A stretch of 64,000 nucleotides of DNA from Methanobacteriota archaeon (lineage in GTDB: Archaea; Thermoplasmatota; Poseidoniia; Poseidoniales; Thalassarchaeaceae), in assembly GCA_018650285.1 (NCBI GenBank), contig JABIGF010000020.1, positions 124,001 to 188,000 on the forward strand, read 5' to 3'. Numbering within the stretch: the stretch's first letter is position 1; each line of letters begins with the position of its first letter. The notes under the pieces are model-generated. The model had not been told where the DNA came from. It made no database searches and saw only the letters and a list, made by a program, of their open reading frames with translations. Shown piece by piece: positions 35,340 to 43,524 of the stretch. The position numbers were made by a program, and so were the translations under genes.

Positions 35340-36404
35340 GTGAGCGAGATATCGGACTTGTTGGCGCGGTTAGAAGCCGCAGATGTGCCTATTAATTCGG
35401 CTATCAGAGATGCGATGCTATCAGTTGATGTTGCTGATTTCACTGATTACGACCCCACTCCGTTCTTCCATGACCGCCCATTAGTTTTCACTGAGACTGA
35501 TGGAGGCGGGGTCAAGACAATATCTGCACCACACATGATTTGCACTCTTTTACATCACCTCGAGTTAGAAGAGGGAGATGAAGTTCTGTTACTCGGCGCC
35601 AAGGGTGGTTATTTGGCTGCATTAATTGGCCATATTGTTGGGCCTGAGGGCGGAGTTACGATAGTAGACCCAAACAGGCAAGTCATTGAACATGTGAGAG
35701 AACATTTGCGTAATTACCCTAGTGAGGCTACATTTCATACACGTAAGATGAGGCAAATCAACCACACACCACCAAATCTACCTCAGCCCCTGAATAGGGT
35801 TCTAGTTACTGGTTCACTCTCTGAATTACCAAGTTGGCTAGAAAATCGTGTTGCTGATGGAGGGTTTGTGATAGTGCCGATTGGTGGAAGGATTGCCCAA
35901 CGCCTTGTCAAATTGGAGAAGCAGGGCGAATGGTTTGAAACAGATCTTGGTGGAGTTTTGTTTGGCCCAGTTGATATTTGTGAAACAGAAGCAGAGCCAA
36001 CAGATTCTAGAGAATTAGCAGGCCTCTTTGAAGACGCACTTGAAATTGGTATGGAATTAGGTGTCTTTAATGAGAATGAGGGAGAACAATTGAGATTGTT
36101 CGCTCAACAATTGCGTGGGTTGCCTGATAATTTGCCACCAGTTCTTTTCACACCAGATGATGATGTTGATGATGTATGGGTCGATGATAATGAGCCCGAT
36201 GACATCATAATAAAATTTGATAATATGGGTGAAGAATTAGTTGACCATCCGTTATTTGACCTGCTTGAAACAGCATCAGATTGGTTGATGCCATTATGGC
36301 CGACAGTATTGGCATTACTTGAGACTAAGATGCAACATCCTGGCGCTCCTGATGCGTCGTTTGAAGACTTGGGTTTTGGTAATCATGAGGACTTAGTGCC
36401 CTGA
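35340..36404 (+). CDS. pcm: Protein-L-isoaspartate O-methyltransferase-like protein
   Basis: 354 residues, beginning with GTG. The first ~215 match the PCMT repair methyltransferase that methylates isoaspartyl residues: 'FHDRPLVFTETDGGGVKTIS', 'SAPHMICTLLHHLEL', the SAM-binding 'VLLLGAKGGYLAALIG', and 'DGGFVIVPIGG'. The usual 'GSGYxTA' SAM loop is altered to 'GAKGGYLAA'. The C-terminal ~140 residues are an acidic extension not typical of Pcm (family ~210-220 residues). No good Shine-Dalgarno lies at normal distance; GGAGGGTGA sits ~10 bases further upstream than usual, so the start is less certain. Confidence 0.87.
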   Translation: MSEISDLLARLEAADVPINSAIRDAMLSVDVADFTDYDPTPFFHDRPLVFTETDGGGVKTISAPHMICTLLHHLELEEGDEVLLLGAKGGYLAALIGHIVGPEGGVTIVDPNRQVIEHVREHLRNYPSEATFHTRKMRQINHTPPNLPQPLNRVLVTGSLSELPSWLENRVADGGFVIVPIGGRIAQRLVKLEKQGEWFETDLGGVLFGPVDICETEAEPTDSRELAGLFEDALEIGMELGVFNENEGEQLRLFAQQLRGLPDNLPPVLFTPDDDVDDVWVDDNEPDDIIIKFDNMGEELVDHPLFDLLETASDWLMPLWPTVLALLETKMQHPGAPDASFEDLGFGNHEDLVP

Positions 36405-36426
36405 TGATTGTCATTTCATCAGTTGA

Positions 36427-36900
36427 TTACAAGCTATCTTCTGACTCAGCAAGTGTTTCGAGTGAAATATGGATTGGAGGTGTATTCCATTCTGTCGTAT
36501 GGCGGCTTGTTTTTGGCGGGTAGAGTTGGTCAGAAGCAGCCATATCAATGATCTCTTGTTTGCTTAGAAATTCTAATCCACAATTCGGCCAAGCCTCAAC
36601 TACTATGGAATCATCATTTAGGTAATCAAAAAGTACAACAGGAAGTCGTTTTAGATTTAATTGAAAACCAACTTGATGGCGATGGTGTCCATCAAGGATT
36701 GTGCCAGTTTCACTATCAACGAGAAGTGGTTTTGTATAACAGCCCCATTTTTTTGTGATACTTGCTAATTCATCCACTTTTTTGGGCTTAATTTCCTCGT
36801 GTGGTTTAAGCCACTCAATAGGTACAAGTTCTATCTCCACGGCTGCGGCTCGCCGTTGCCCTTGAAAGCAGTTGCCGTTGTGGGTTGTCTGTGGGACCAT
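36427..36900 (-). CDS. ParB-like protein resembling archaeal serine kinase SerK
   Basis: Up to 157 residues. A ParB N-terminal-like fold is indicated by 'VPIEWLKPHEEIKPKKVDEL' and 'ILDGHHRHQVGFQLNLKRLP', and the C-terminal 'LYPPKTSRH' is reminiscent of the ADP-dependent free-serine kinase SerK of Thermococcales. If so, it would make O-phosphoserine for cysteine synthesis or serine breakdown. It lacks the DNA-binding helix-turn-helix of true ParB partition proteins, so a partition role is unlikely. The start is uncertain: ATG at 36900 gives a ~20-residue unconserved leader; GTG at 36840 would begin at 'VEIELVPIEWL'. It is divergent from the CCA enzyme gene. Confidence 0.65.
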   Translation of the reverse strand: MVPQTTHNGNCFQGQRRAAAVEIELVPIEWLKPHEEIKPKKVDELASITKKWGCYTKPLLVDSETGTILDGHHRHQVGFQLNLKRLPVVLFDYLNDDSIVVEAWPNCGLEFLSKQEIIDMAASDQLYPPKTSRHTTEWNTPPIHISLETLAESEDSL

Positions 36901-36968
36901 TCACTAGACTAGCCGCGCTGCCTGAAGGTAGGCTTGCTGATGTACCTAGTAGAGCCTTGCCTATAGAG

Positions 36969-38216
36969 ATGGAATCATGGGTTGAATCGTTGCCTGAAGA
37001 CCTTCTTGAAATCGTTTCAAGAGTGGCTCAAGCAGGTGGTGGAATTTGGCTTGTCGGCGGTAGTGTTCGTGAAGGATTAGCTGGCTTGATTCCGAAGGAT
37101 TACGATTTGGCAACCGATTTGGAGCCAGATAATGTGATGGAGATATTTCCCAATTCAATAGATACAGGTTCCCAATATGGGACTGTTAGCGTTAGAATAG
37201 AGGGTAAAATGGAACTTTTTGAAGTAACTACATTGAGGTGCGATCAAGAATACCGTGATGGTAGAAGGCCGGATTCAGTTGATTTTGGCACTTCACTATT
37301 AGTTGACCTTGAGAGAAGAGATTTGACGATTAATGCGATGGCGGTTGACCTTGCAAGAGGCCAATTGTATGACCAATTTGGCGGATTTGATGACCTTCAA
37401 AAAAAGATTCTTCGAGCGGTCGGAGATGCTTCACTTAGGTTGGCGGAAGATGGTTTGCGCTTGATGCGTGTATACCGGTTCATGGATCAAAGTGGCGCCG
37501 GATTATGGTTGCCTGATGCTGAGTTAGAAGCGGCTCTTCGCGAATGTCAACAGATGTTGGCAAATGTTAGTGCAGAGAGAATTTGGCAGGAATTGAAACG
37601 AATTTTGGCAGGCCAACATGCTGCTGAGGTGTTGCAAAAAATGAGCAATGATGGCATTTTGTCCCTTATTTTTTCAAATTATGTGTACGATTTGACAGGT
37701 CAAAGCGAGTTGAATATTTCTGATTCTGAAGCAATTATTTCAGCACGTTTAGCAATGTTATTTGGTGGTGAGTCTCCAACCCAATTAATGCGTGAATTGA
37801 AGATGGAAAAATCGGTGATGAAAGAGGTAATGGCTTTGAGGGAGAGAATGAATCATCTTCCTGATGCCGATGACATCCCTCAATTGAGACTTTACAGAGC
37901 AGTGGTTGATGAAAGGTTGACGACTCAACTTTCTTGCGATATTGCTCGCGGCAGTAAGGGTGCAAAACAGGTAGCGTCAGCATTGGAGAATTTGGCTCCA
38001 AACATTGCTGGTAATGCTCCTCTTGCAGATGGTAATTGGATTGTTGAACAAACTGGATTGACGCCAGGCATCAAACTAGGAAGATTGAAGTCTTGGCTTC
38101 ATCGAATTCAGGTTGTCAACGACATTAGTTCTCTAGACGAGTTGAGTAACGAGTTGGGACAATTTAATTGGCAAGATAGTGAGCATAATGAATGGCCCAG
38201 TTTTTGCTGGCCGTGA
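36969..38216 (+). CDS. cca: Class II (bacterial-type) CCA tRNA nucleotidyltransferase / poly(A) polymerase family
   Basis: 415 residues from the ATG at 36969. Class II motifs appear in order: motif A 'LVGGSVREGLAG' with 'DYDLAT' metal-binding Asp residues, motif B 'RRDLTINAMAVD', motif C 'DQFGGFDDLQ', and motif D 'LAEDGLRLMRVYRF', the amino-acid template for CTP and ATP recognition. The second-shell Asp usually found in 'VRD' is Glu. The enzyme adds CCA to tRNA 3' ends; both tRNA genes in this window lack encoded CCA. Archaea normally use the unrelated class I enzyme, so this gene appears to have come from bacteria. The C-terminal part is less conserved. Confidence 0.88.
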   Translation: MESWVESLPEDLLEIVSRVAQAGGGIWLVGGSVREGLAGLIPKDYDLATDLEPDNVMEIFPNSIDTGSQYGTVSVRIEGKMELFEVTTLRCDQEYRDGRRPDSVDFGTSLLVDLERRDLTINAMAVDLARGQLYDQFGGFDDLQKKILRAVGDASLRLAEDGLRLMRVYRFMDQSGAGLWLPDAELEAALRECQQMLANVSAERIWQELKRILAGQHAAEVLQKMSNDGILSLIFSNYVYDLTGQSELNISDSEAIISARLAMLFGGESPTQLMRELKMEKSVMKEVMALRERMNHLPDADDIPQLRLYRAVVDERLTTQLSCDIARGSKGAKQVASALENLAPNIAGNAPLADGNWIVEQTGLTPGIKLGRLKSWLHRIQVVNDISSLDELSNELGQFNWQDSEHNEWPSFCWP

Positions 38217-38217
38217 C

Positions 38218-39393
38218 TCAAAGTTTGAGATTACGCGCAATCACTAATCGTTGTACTTCTTGTGTCCCTTCGTAGATTTGGGTTATTTTTGCATCTCTGA
38301 AGAACCTCTCAACAGGGAATTCAGTGACATATCCATATCCACCATGAATCTGAACTGCTCGTTCAGCAACCCACATGGCAGTGTCTCCTGCATACAATTT
38401 TGCCATACTTGCTTCAGTTGTGTGTCTAGGTGCCCCTTCTTCGTAGTGCAACTGTTTTGCCTTGGCGGCACGGTAGACCAAAAGACGGGCAGCATCTACT
38501 CTAGTTGCCATGTCTGAAAGGTACGATGTTATCATTTGGTGGGCGGCAAGAGGTTTGCCGAAAGTCTCTCTCTCTTGTGAGTATTTGAGTGCGGCTTCAA
38601 ATGCTCCTTGAGCGATGCCTAGTGCTTGGGCTGCGATACCAATTCGTGAATTGTCAAGTGCATTCATAGCGATTGAGAATCCTTTTCCAACTTCTCCTAG
38701 GACATTTTCAACAGGCACAATACAATCTTCAAGAACGAGTGTGCATGTGTCACTACTGCGGATTCCGAGTTTGTCTTCTTTCTTGCCTACTGTAAATCCA
38801 TCAAATGTTTTTTCAACGATGAAAGCAGTTGTGCCTCCATGTTTTTTCACACCATATTCTGGATGGTCAACAACTTTGGCAAAGAGGACATAAATATCTG
38901 CTGATGCCCCATTTGTAACCCACATTTTCATGCCGTTTAGGATGTAATGCGAACCGTCTTCAGAAAGTTTTGCTTTGCAAGATAAAGCCGCTGCGTCAGT
39001 ACCCGCACCGGCTTCTGAAAGTGAGTATGCGCCAATTTTGTCATTTGCTAATTGAGGTAGATATTGCTGTTTCTGCTCATCAGTCCCATGAAGAGTAATG
39101 GTCTTGCAACAAAGCCCAACATGAACTCCATAAAACACAGAGAATGAAGCGTCCACTCTAGCTAATTCTTCGATGATAATTGCTTCGCTGATGTCATCAA
39201 CTGGCATACCATTGTATTCTTCGGCGATGGTAATCCCCTGAAGTCCGGTTTCTGCACAAAATTGCTTCCATTCTTCAGTAGGTGCGATTTGTCCTTTATC
39301 TCTCACTTCAATAGTGGGGGGTAATACTGACTCTGCAAAATCTCTAACCATTTCTCTAATCATGGTCTGTTCGTCGGTCTCTTGGAAGTCCAT
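38218..39393 (-). CDS. Acyl-CoA dehydrogenase
   Basis: 391 residues from the ATG at 39393, with GGTGA five bases upstream. FAD enzyme for alpha,beta-dehydrogenation of acyl-CoA. Motifs: 'SLSEAGAGTDAAAL' (first family signature), 'MWVTNGASADIYVLFAK', 'RETFGKPLAAHQM', 'QIHGGYGYVTEFPVERFFRD', and the catalytic base Glu in 'QIYEGTQEVQRLVIAR'. The position of that Glu is as in short- and medium-chain enzymes. Electrons would pass to the ETF encoded at ~50 kb. It converges with the cca gene, with one base between. Confidence 0.94.
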   Translation of the reverse strand: MDFQETDEQTMIREMVRDFAESVLPPTIEVRDKGQIAPTEEWKQFCAETGLQGITIAEEYNGMPVDDISEAIIIEELARVDASFSVFYGVHVGLCCKTITLHGTDEQKQQYLPQLANDKIGAYSLSEAGAGTDAAALSCKAKLSEDGSHYILNGMKMWVTNGASADIYVLFAKVVDHPEYGVKKHGGTTAFIVEKTFDGFTVGKKEDKLGIRSSDTCTLVLEDCIVPVENVLGEVGKGFSIAMNALDNSRIGIAAQALGIAQGAFEAALKYSQERETFGKPLAAHQMITSYLSDMATRVDAARLLVYRAAKAKQLHYEEGAPRHTTEASMAKLYAGDTAMWVAERAVQIHGGYGYVTEFPVERFFRDAKITQIYEGTQEVQRLVIARNLKL

Positions 39394-39486
39394 ACATCTC
39401 ACCGCAAGTAGGGCGATTAGTCACTTGTTCATAACGGGTTCCTTGATGGGCTTGATTATTCAATTTCAGGGATGTCAACTTAAATT

Positions 39487-39498
39487 TTTAAATATAAA
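39487..39498 (+). promoter_or_regulatory. TATA box of the GcvH-like gene
   Basis: TTTAAATATAAA about 40 bases before the GTG start; transcription would begin near 39520, close to AGGGGT that acts as Shine-Dalgarno. Confidence 0.6.
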
Positions 39499-39531
39499 GC
39501 GAAAGTCGCCGCGCTAAAAGGGGTATTTTTA

Positions 39532-40041
39532 GTGTCGGATGAGGAAGATTATATTGAATTCAAAATTATTGATGATCGCAAGTATTCAAAGGCTCACCTC
39601 TGGTTCTCAAAATTAGAATCAGATGAAGAAACAGGTGACTTGTTCAAAATAGGTATTACAGATTTTTTACAGGCTGAATTAGGAGATATGATATCTGTAG
39701 TACTTTCTCAATCACAAGATGATGATGAATATGATGAATTTTCCGAAGAGAAAGATTCTGACCAAGTTGGAACTGGCGCTCGCGAAGCAGGTGCTAGTGG
39801 TCATGAAGTTCTCGCAGATGAAACTCTTGCAACCCTACGAAGTACTTCTGGCACGCACGTTGTCGACGCACCGGTTGCTTGTCATGTGATTGAACTTAAT
39901 GGGGAAGTTGAAGATAGCCCTGAATTAGTTAATGATGACCCATACGGGCATGGATGGTTGATGAACATTAGGCCAGATGATCTAGATGAGGAAGAACTAC
40001 TAACTCCTGAAGAGTATCTTGATTACTTATACGATGTTTGA
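39532..40041 (+). CDS. GcvH-like protein lacking the lipoyl lysine
   Basis: 169 residues from a GTG start. Fold clues for glycine-cleavage H protein are 'YSKAHLWFSKLE', 'FKIGITDFLQAELGDMISVV', 'DAPVACHVIELNGEVEDSPE', 'LVNDDPYGHGWLMNIRPDDL', and the C-terminal 'LLTPEEYLDYL'. In true H proteins a lysine in 'ESVKA..' just before the 'P.sG.v.e.N' strand carries lipoate. Here that position falls in 'STSGTHVVDAP' with no lysine, and an acidic Asp/Glu-rich insertion of about 40 residues precedes it. It therefore probably does not carry lipoate in the usual way and may have a structural or regulatory role. It converges with the HMG-CoA synthase gene. Confidence 0.72.
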   Translation: MSDEEDYIEFKIIDDRKYSKAHLWFSKLESDEETGDLFKIGITDFLQAELGDMISVVLSQSQDDDEYDEFSEEKDSDQVGTGAREAGASGHEVLADETLATLRSTSGTHVVDAPVACHVIELNGEVEDSPELVNDDPYGHGWLMNIRPDDLDEEELLTPEEYLDYLYDV

Positions 40042-40058
40042 GTTACAAATTAGTTGCA

Positions 40059-41615
40059 TTAAGCAACCCAGCGGTAAGTTCTAGCGCCTTCATAGACACC
40101 TTCTGATTCAATTTCAACAAGTGCAAATTCGCCTTTTGGCTCAACAACGCTTTCTTCTCGGAGGCCTTTGTGAAGCGCTTCGTATGTTGTCTGGTCAATA
40201 GCAACTCTTCCTGCCATTCTCTCAAACAGATTCCAGCGTGAGACCACTTCTCTCCAGCGTGGTGAAACTAGTCCTTCGAACACTTTGGCTTTTGCACCAG
40301 AGCCATAACCACACATTCCAAAGTAATTTTCTTCAATGTTCTCGTTATCTTCGTAATCAGATTCAAAGGTTGACATGATTGCAAGGAAGATGGAGCCAGT
40401 ATATTGGTTGCCAATTAAACTGGACGCACGCTGTCCCTTCTCAATTCGTTGTTCATGGAATTCTTGATATTGCTCAGTTTTTGAAATTGCTCTTCGATAA
40501 ACATCTTGAGATTTTTCCCATTCAATTTCACCCTCAGGTGTATCTTCAAAGTTTTCTCGTTCTGGCTCTGAGCCAATATTTGCAACAATTTCAGCCCATA
40601 CCGGTTCATCTCGGCGGTCGTGGCGGAAAACATCGGGAAACATTCTTTTTGCTTGGAAAGCATACGGGAGATGCATGATGATACGAATCCATTGTGAAGT
40701 CAGAATTTCATCTTCCTTGGAATTGTAACGCTTGTCTTTGATAGCTTTGCGCTGGAAATCAAGAAAAGCAGTCTTTACTGCCTCTTGGTAACAGCGGTTT
40801 GAAAATTGTCCATCAAAAATAGGTTCGTCGCGGTGGACCTGGACCATCTCTTCACCATGAGCGAAGATTCCTAGGCGGCGAACGGTGGATTCTGGAAGGT
40901 GTTTTACCATTCTTTCAGCCAAACCGTCTTTGAGAGTAGCGCCGGCTTCTTTTGCTAGTTGTAGAACATGAGTGATGACTGATGTGAGTGAGACCTCTCT
41001 GCGTGGCTTGAAGAAATCGTGAACAGGAGTAGTGGAAATTCCCCAACGGTCTGGAATAGAAATCAAACGAGGATTGTGGCGAACAAGTATTGCTCCTCCG
41101 CCGGCACCTTGAGTATATTCACCACTTGACTCTAGGTCATACTTGGCGTTGTCCGAGAATACTACGATTCCAACACGCTTGTCCTCTTCGCCACCTCTTG
41201 CAACCCAATCAAGTGTGTTGTGAAGAGCGTCTACAGCGCCGATGCAGGCAAAGGTCATATCAACAACATCGCAGTTTCTGAAACAATCTTCGCCATACTG
41301 GTGAGAGTATCTTTGCGTGAGCATATCAAGGATGTATGTTGCAGTTGGCTTTGCACCATCAAGTGCTGATTCAGTTCCGAGATACATTCGACCTATTGTG
41401 CGTGGGTCTAGACCATTTCTGTCAATTAAGCGAGTAACAGCGTTTGCACCCATTGTCGCGGTATCTTCATGAATGTCTGGCACAGACATTGCAGCGAGTC
41501 CAAGTCCACGGTTTAATTTACCATAATCCGCACCTCTCATTTCGGCGAAATCCTTCATATCGAAGTAAATCTTGGGGAAATGGATGGCGATGTCATCAAT
41601 ACCAACTTCACCCAT
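40059..41615 (-). CDS. Hydroxymethylglutaryl-CoA synthase, long form
   Basis: 518 residues. Condenses acetyl-CoA with acetoacetyl-CoA in the mevalonate pathway that feeds archaeal isoprenoid lipids. Catalytic triad candidates: Glu82 in 'YLGTESALDGAKPT', the nucleophile Cys124 in 'DMTFACIGAVDAL', and a His at about 315 in 'IIMHLPYAFQAKRM'. The family sequence 'PIFDGQFSNRCYQEA' is also present. Most archaeal enzymes are ~350 residues; here an insertion of about 55 residues follows 'HDFFKPRR' and the C-terminal half is longer. AGGA precedes the ATG at 41615. Confidence 0.9.
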   Translation of the reverse strand: MGEVGIDDIAIHFPKIYFDMKDFAEMRGADYGKLNRGLGLAAMSVPDIHEDTATMGANAVTRLIDRNGLDPRTIGRMYLGTESALDGAKPTATYILDMLTQRYSHQYGEDCFRNCDVVDMTFACIGAVDALHNTLDWVARGGEEDKRVGIVVFSDNAKYDLESSGEYTQGAGGGAILVRHNPRLISIPDRWGISTTPVHDFFKPRREVSLTSVITHVLQLAKEAGATLKDGLAERMVKHLPESTVRRLGIFAHGEEMVQVHRDEPIFDGQFSNRCYQEAVKTAFLDFQRKAIKDKRYNSKEDEILTSQWIRIIMHLPYAFQAKRMFPDVFRHDRRDEPVWAEIVANIGSEPERENFEDTPEGEIEWEKSQDVYRRAISKTEQYQEFHEQRIEKGQRASSLIGNQYTGSIFLAIMSTFESDYEDNENIEENYFGMCGYGSGAKAKVFEGLVSPRWREVVSRWNLFERMAGRVAIDQTTYEALHKGLREESVVEPKGEFALVEIESEGVYEGARTYRWVA

Positions 41616-41780
41616 GCTAATTCCTATTTTTTGTCTGCGCGCGAGTTGCTTTAGAACCCTCTCCCAACATCAAAGCACAATATCACTATTAATGTAAGAA
41701 AATAGAATATTCAGGATATTATTATTATTTGCGAATGGTAGTTGTTTCATTCAAGTGAAAAAGTGGCAACAAGTTTGATT

Positions 41781-42890
41781 TTAGGTAGTAATCTCGTTGA
41801 CTTTTTCAAGCAGACTTGGATTTTTCTCAAAATGGGTTGCGAGAGGCGCAAGAATCTCAACCAAAGCATCAGCGACACCAAATTTTAGGTCAATGGGATG
41901 CATCTCTCCACTAGATATTGCGGTTTTGATAGCGTCTAGGTTATCCCACGTGCTAGGCTCTCCGTACTCCGGTTTCGGAGTTATTGTTAAGGTACCTAAT
42001 TCTGGCAAAATAATGTATTCAACTAATTCATACACAGGAGAATTATCTTCTTGTGGGTCAAGGAATGCTTTGCGCATTTTTTTGCGTAGTTTATTTCCCT
42101 CGTCATGGAGTAAAATTGCACCCGACGGGTCGGATTTACTCATCTTGTGGTCAAATGATTCCATGCGGCCGCCAACAGCGCGCAATCCCGATAGAATAGG
42201 GGTGTGAACGCAAGTTGCTTTTGTCCACTTGTAGTGGTCAGCAACTTGTCGCATGTACATGTGGGCTTTGCGCTGATCCATCCCTCCAAGAGCGATGTCA
42301 ATATTTAGTTCAAAGATATCAGCGGCTTGCATTGCAGGATAGAAGAATTTTGACAAATCTCCATCTGCAGAATCTTCGGCACGACCCATGATGCTGAAAG
42401 TGCGCCTAACTCGTTTTAGGCTCATATTTTTTGAGCAGCGTAGGACTGTTGCCCAGTAATCCCCAGAATCCATTAATTCACTGGCGTATAGGAATCGTAA
42501 TTGTCCAGCACCATCTCCTTCTTCGGGATGATTTAGTAGGGCACGAAATACCTCTTCCATGTAGGCTCCTGTGAGTTTTATTTTCTCCATATCGCCGCCG
42601 AACTTGTCATTGACCCAAGCGTGCCAGTCGGCTAAGAAAATTAGAACATTGACATTTGCATCAAGTAGGCGTCGCAATGTTTGAGCGATTATCTTCCAGC
42701 CGATGTGTGCCTTTCCTGACGGCTCAAATCCTACATAGGCTCGTAAAATGCCATCGCTAGCATGCGAGGTAGAATTTGTTAAGCAGTTGACAAGATGGTC
42801 AACTCCTACTACTTCATCAACACCAGAGAACATAGCCTCAACCAATTGTCGCTGCTCTTCGGAGAGCGATGCAAGGTCTTCTGCTTCCAT
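41781..42890 (-). CDS. tyrS: Tyrosyl-tRNA synthetase, archaeal type
   Basis: 369 residues. Class I synthetase with the HIGH-equivalent in 'PSGKAHIGW' (58-66) and 'KMSKSDPSGAI' near residue 220. 'GFEPSGKAHIGW' and 'LADWHAWVNDKFGGD' are typical of archaeal/eukaryotic TyrRS rather than the bacterial form, which has an S4-like C-terminal domain; none is present. The length matches that type. GGTGG lies just before the ATG at 42890. The upstream minus-strand gene ends 10 bases away, so the pair is probably co-transcribed. Confidence 0.95.
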   Translation of the reverse strand: MEAEDLASLSEEQRQLVEAMFSGVDEVVGVDHLVNCLTNSTSHASDGILRAYVGFEPSGKAHIGWKIIAQTLRRLLDANVNVLIFLADWHAWVNDKFGGDMEKIKLTGAYMEEVFRALLNHPEEGDGAGQLRFLYASELMDSGDYWATVLRCSKNMSLKRVRRTFSIMGRAEDSADGDLSKFFYPAMQAADIFELNIDIALGGMDQRKAHMYMRQVADHYKWTKATCVHTPILSGLRAVGGRMESFDHKMSKSDPSGAILLHDEGNKLRKKMRKAFLDPQEDNSPVYELVEYIILPELGTLTITPKPEYGEPSTWDNLDAIKTAISSGEMHPIDLKFGVADALVEILAPLATHFEKNPSLLEKVNEITT

Positions 42891-42900
42891 GTTTCCACCT

Positions 42901-43446
42901 TCAGAATATTTTTCCTAATTTCTCGCCGCGGCTTGCAGCGCGAGTGACATCTCCTCTGTTGAGGCATTCTTCAATTTCAGTAATTAGTTCTTCAGCCTGC
43001 GAAGCAATTTCCGAATCAACATCACTCATTTTCATGAAGTGTCGCGCTTGTGATATCGCAGATTTTGCTTTGGAAGCCTTCTTGGTCGCTTCTTTGGCTT
43101 TGTCACCACGTTGTTTCGCACTGTATCCAGTTGCGGCATCAAGGAATCCAGACCAGCGGCGGCGAGATTCCATCGCTTGTTCTCTGCCGCCATCTGATGA
43201 AAGAAATTCTTCCAAATCTGAACCTTTCATTTGTTCAACATCAGTGGATAGTTTTCCCTTTTCGTCATAATGAGCGTGAACTTTGACTAAAATACCAAAA
43301 TGACCAGAAAATGAATCATCTCCTGATGCCTCTACACTCTCAAAATATTGCTTTCCTAGGGCAGTAAGCCCTCCTTCAGCACCCACACTTTTCACAACTC
43401 CTCGCTTAACCTCAAAGGTCTCCATGTATGGGGCGGAGATGCTCAT
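42901..43446 (-). CDS. Conserved hypothetical cytosolic protein
   Basis: About 181 residues (start at the ATG at 43446; an alternative ATG at 43425 gives METFEVKRG). Residues ~10-75 look like a compact alpha/beta domain ('METFEVKRGVVKSVGAEGG', 'GHFGILVKVHAHYDEKG'). Then comes a Lys/Ala/Arg-rich helical region (~105-140) and a C-terminal pair of acidic helices ('ELITEIEECLNRGD'), with likely coiled coil. I do not recognise the family with certainty. It lies directly upstream of tyrS on the same strand and is divergent from the propeller gene with almost no gap. Confidence 0.75.
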   Translation of the reverse strand: MSISAPYMETFEVKRGVVKSVGAEGGLTALGKQYFESVEASGDDSFSGHFGILVKVHAHYDEKGKLSTDVEQMKGSDLEEFLSSDGGREQAMESRRRWSGFLDAATGYSAKQRGDKAKEATKKASKAKSAISQARHFMKMSDVDSEIASQAEELITEIEECLNRGDVTRAASRGEKLGKIF

Positions 43447-43524
43447 GTGGTTCAAACTTATTCTTCTAGAAGGGGTTGTTTGCTATCCGTGAAGGATAAA
43501 TCATTGAGGCCGGTGGCGTGTTTC

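Noticed and set aside
36427-36900. Chromosome partition ParB
   Set aside because: Only the N-terminal-like domain is present, with no helix-turn-helix or dimerisation domain and no ParA neighbour.
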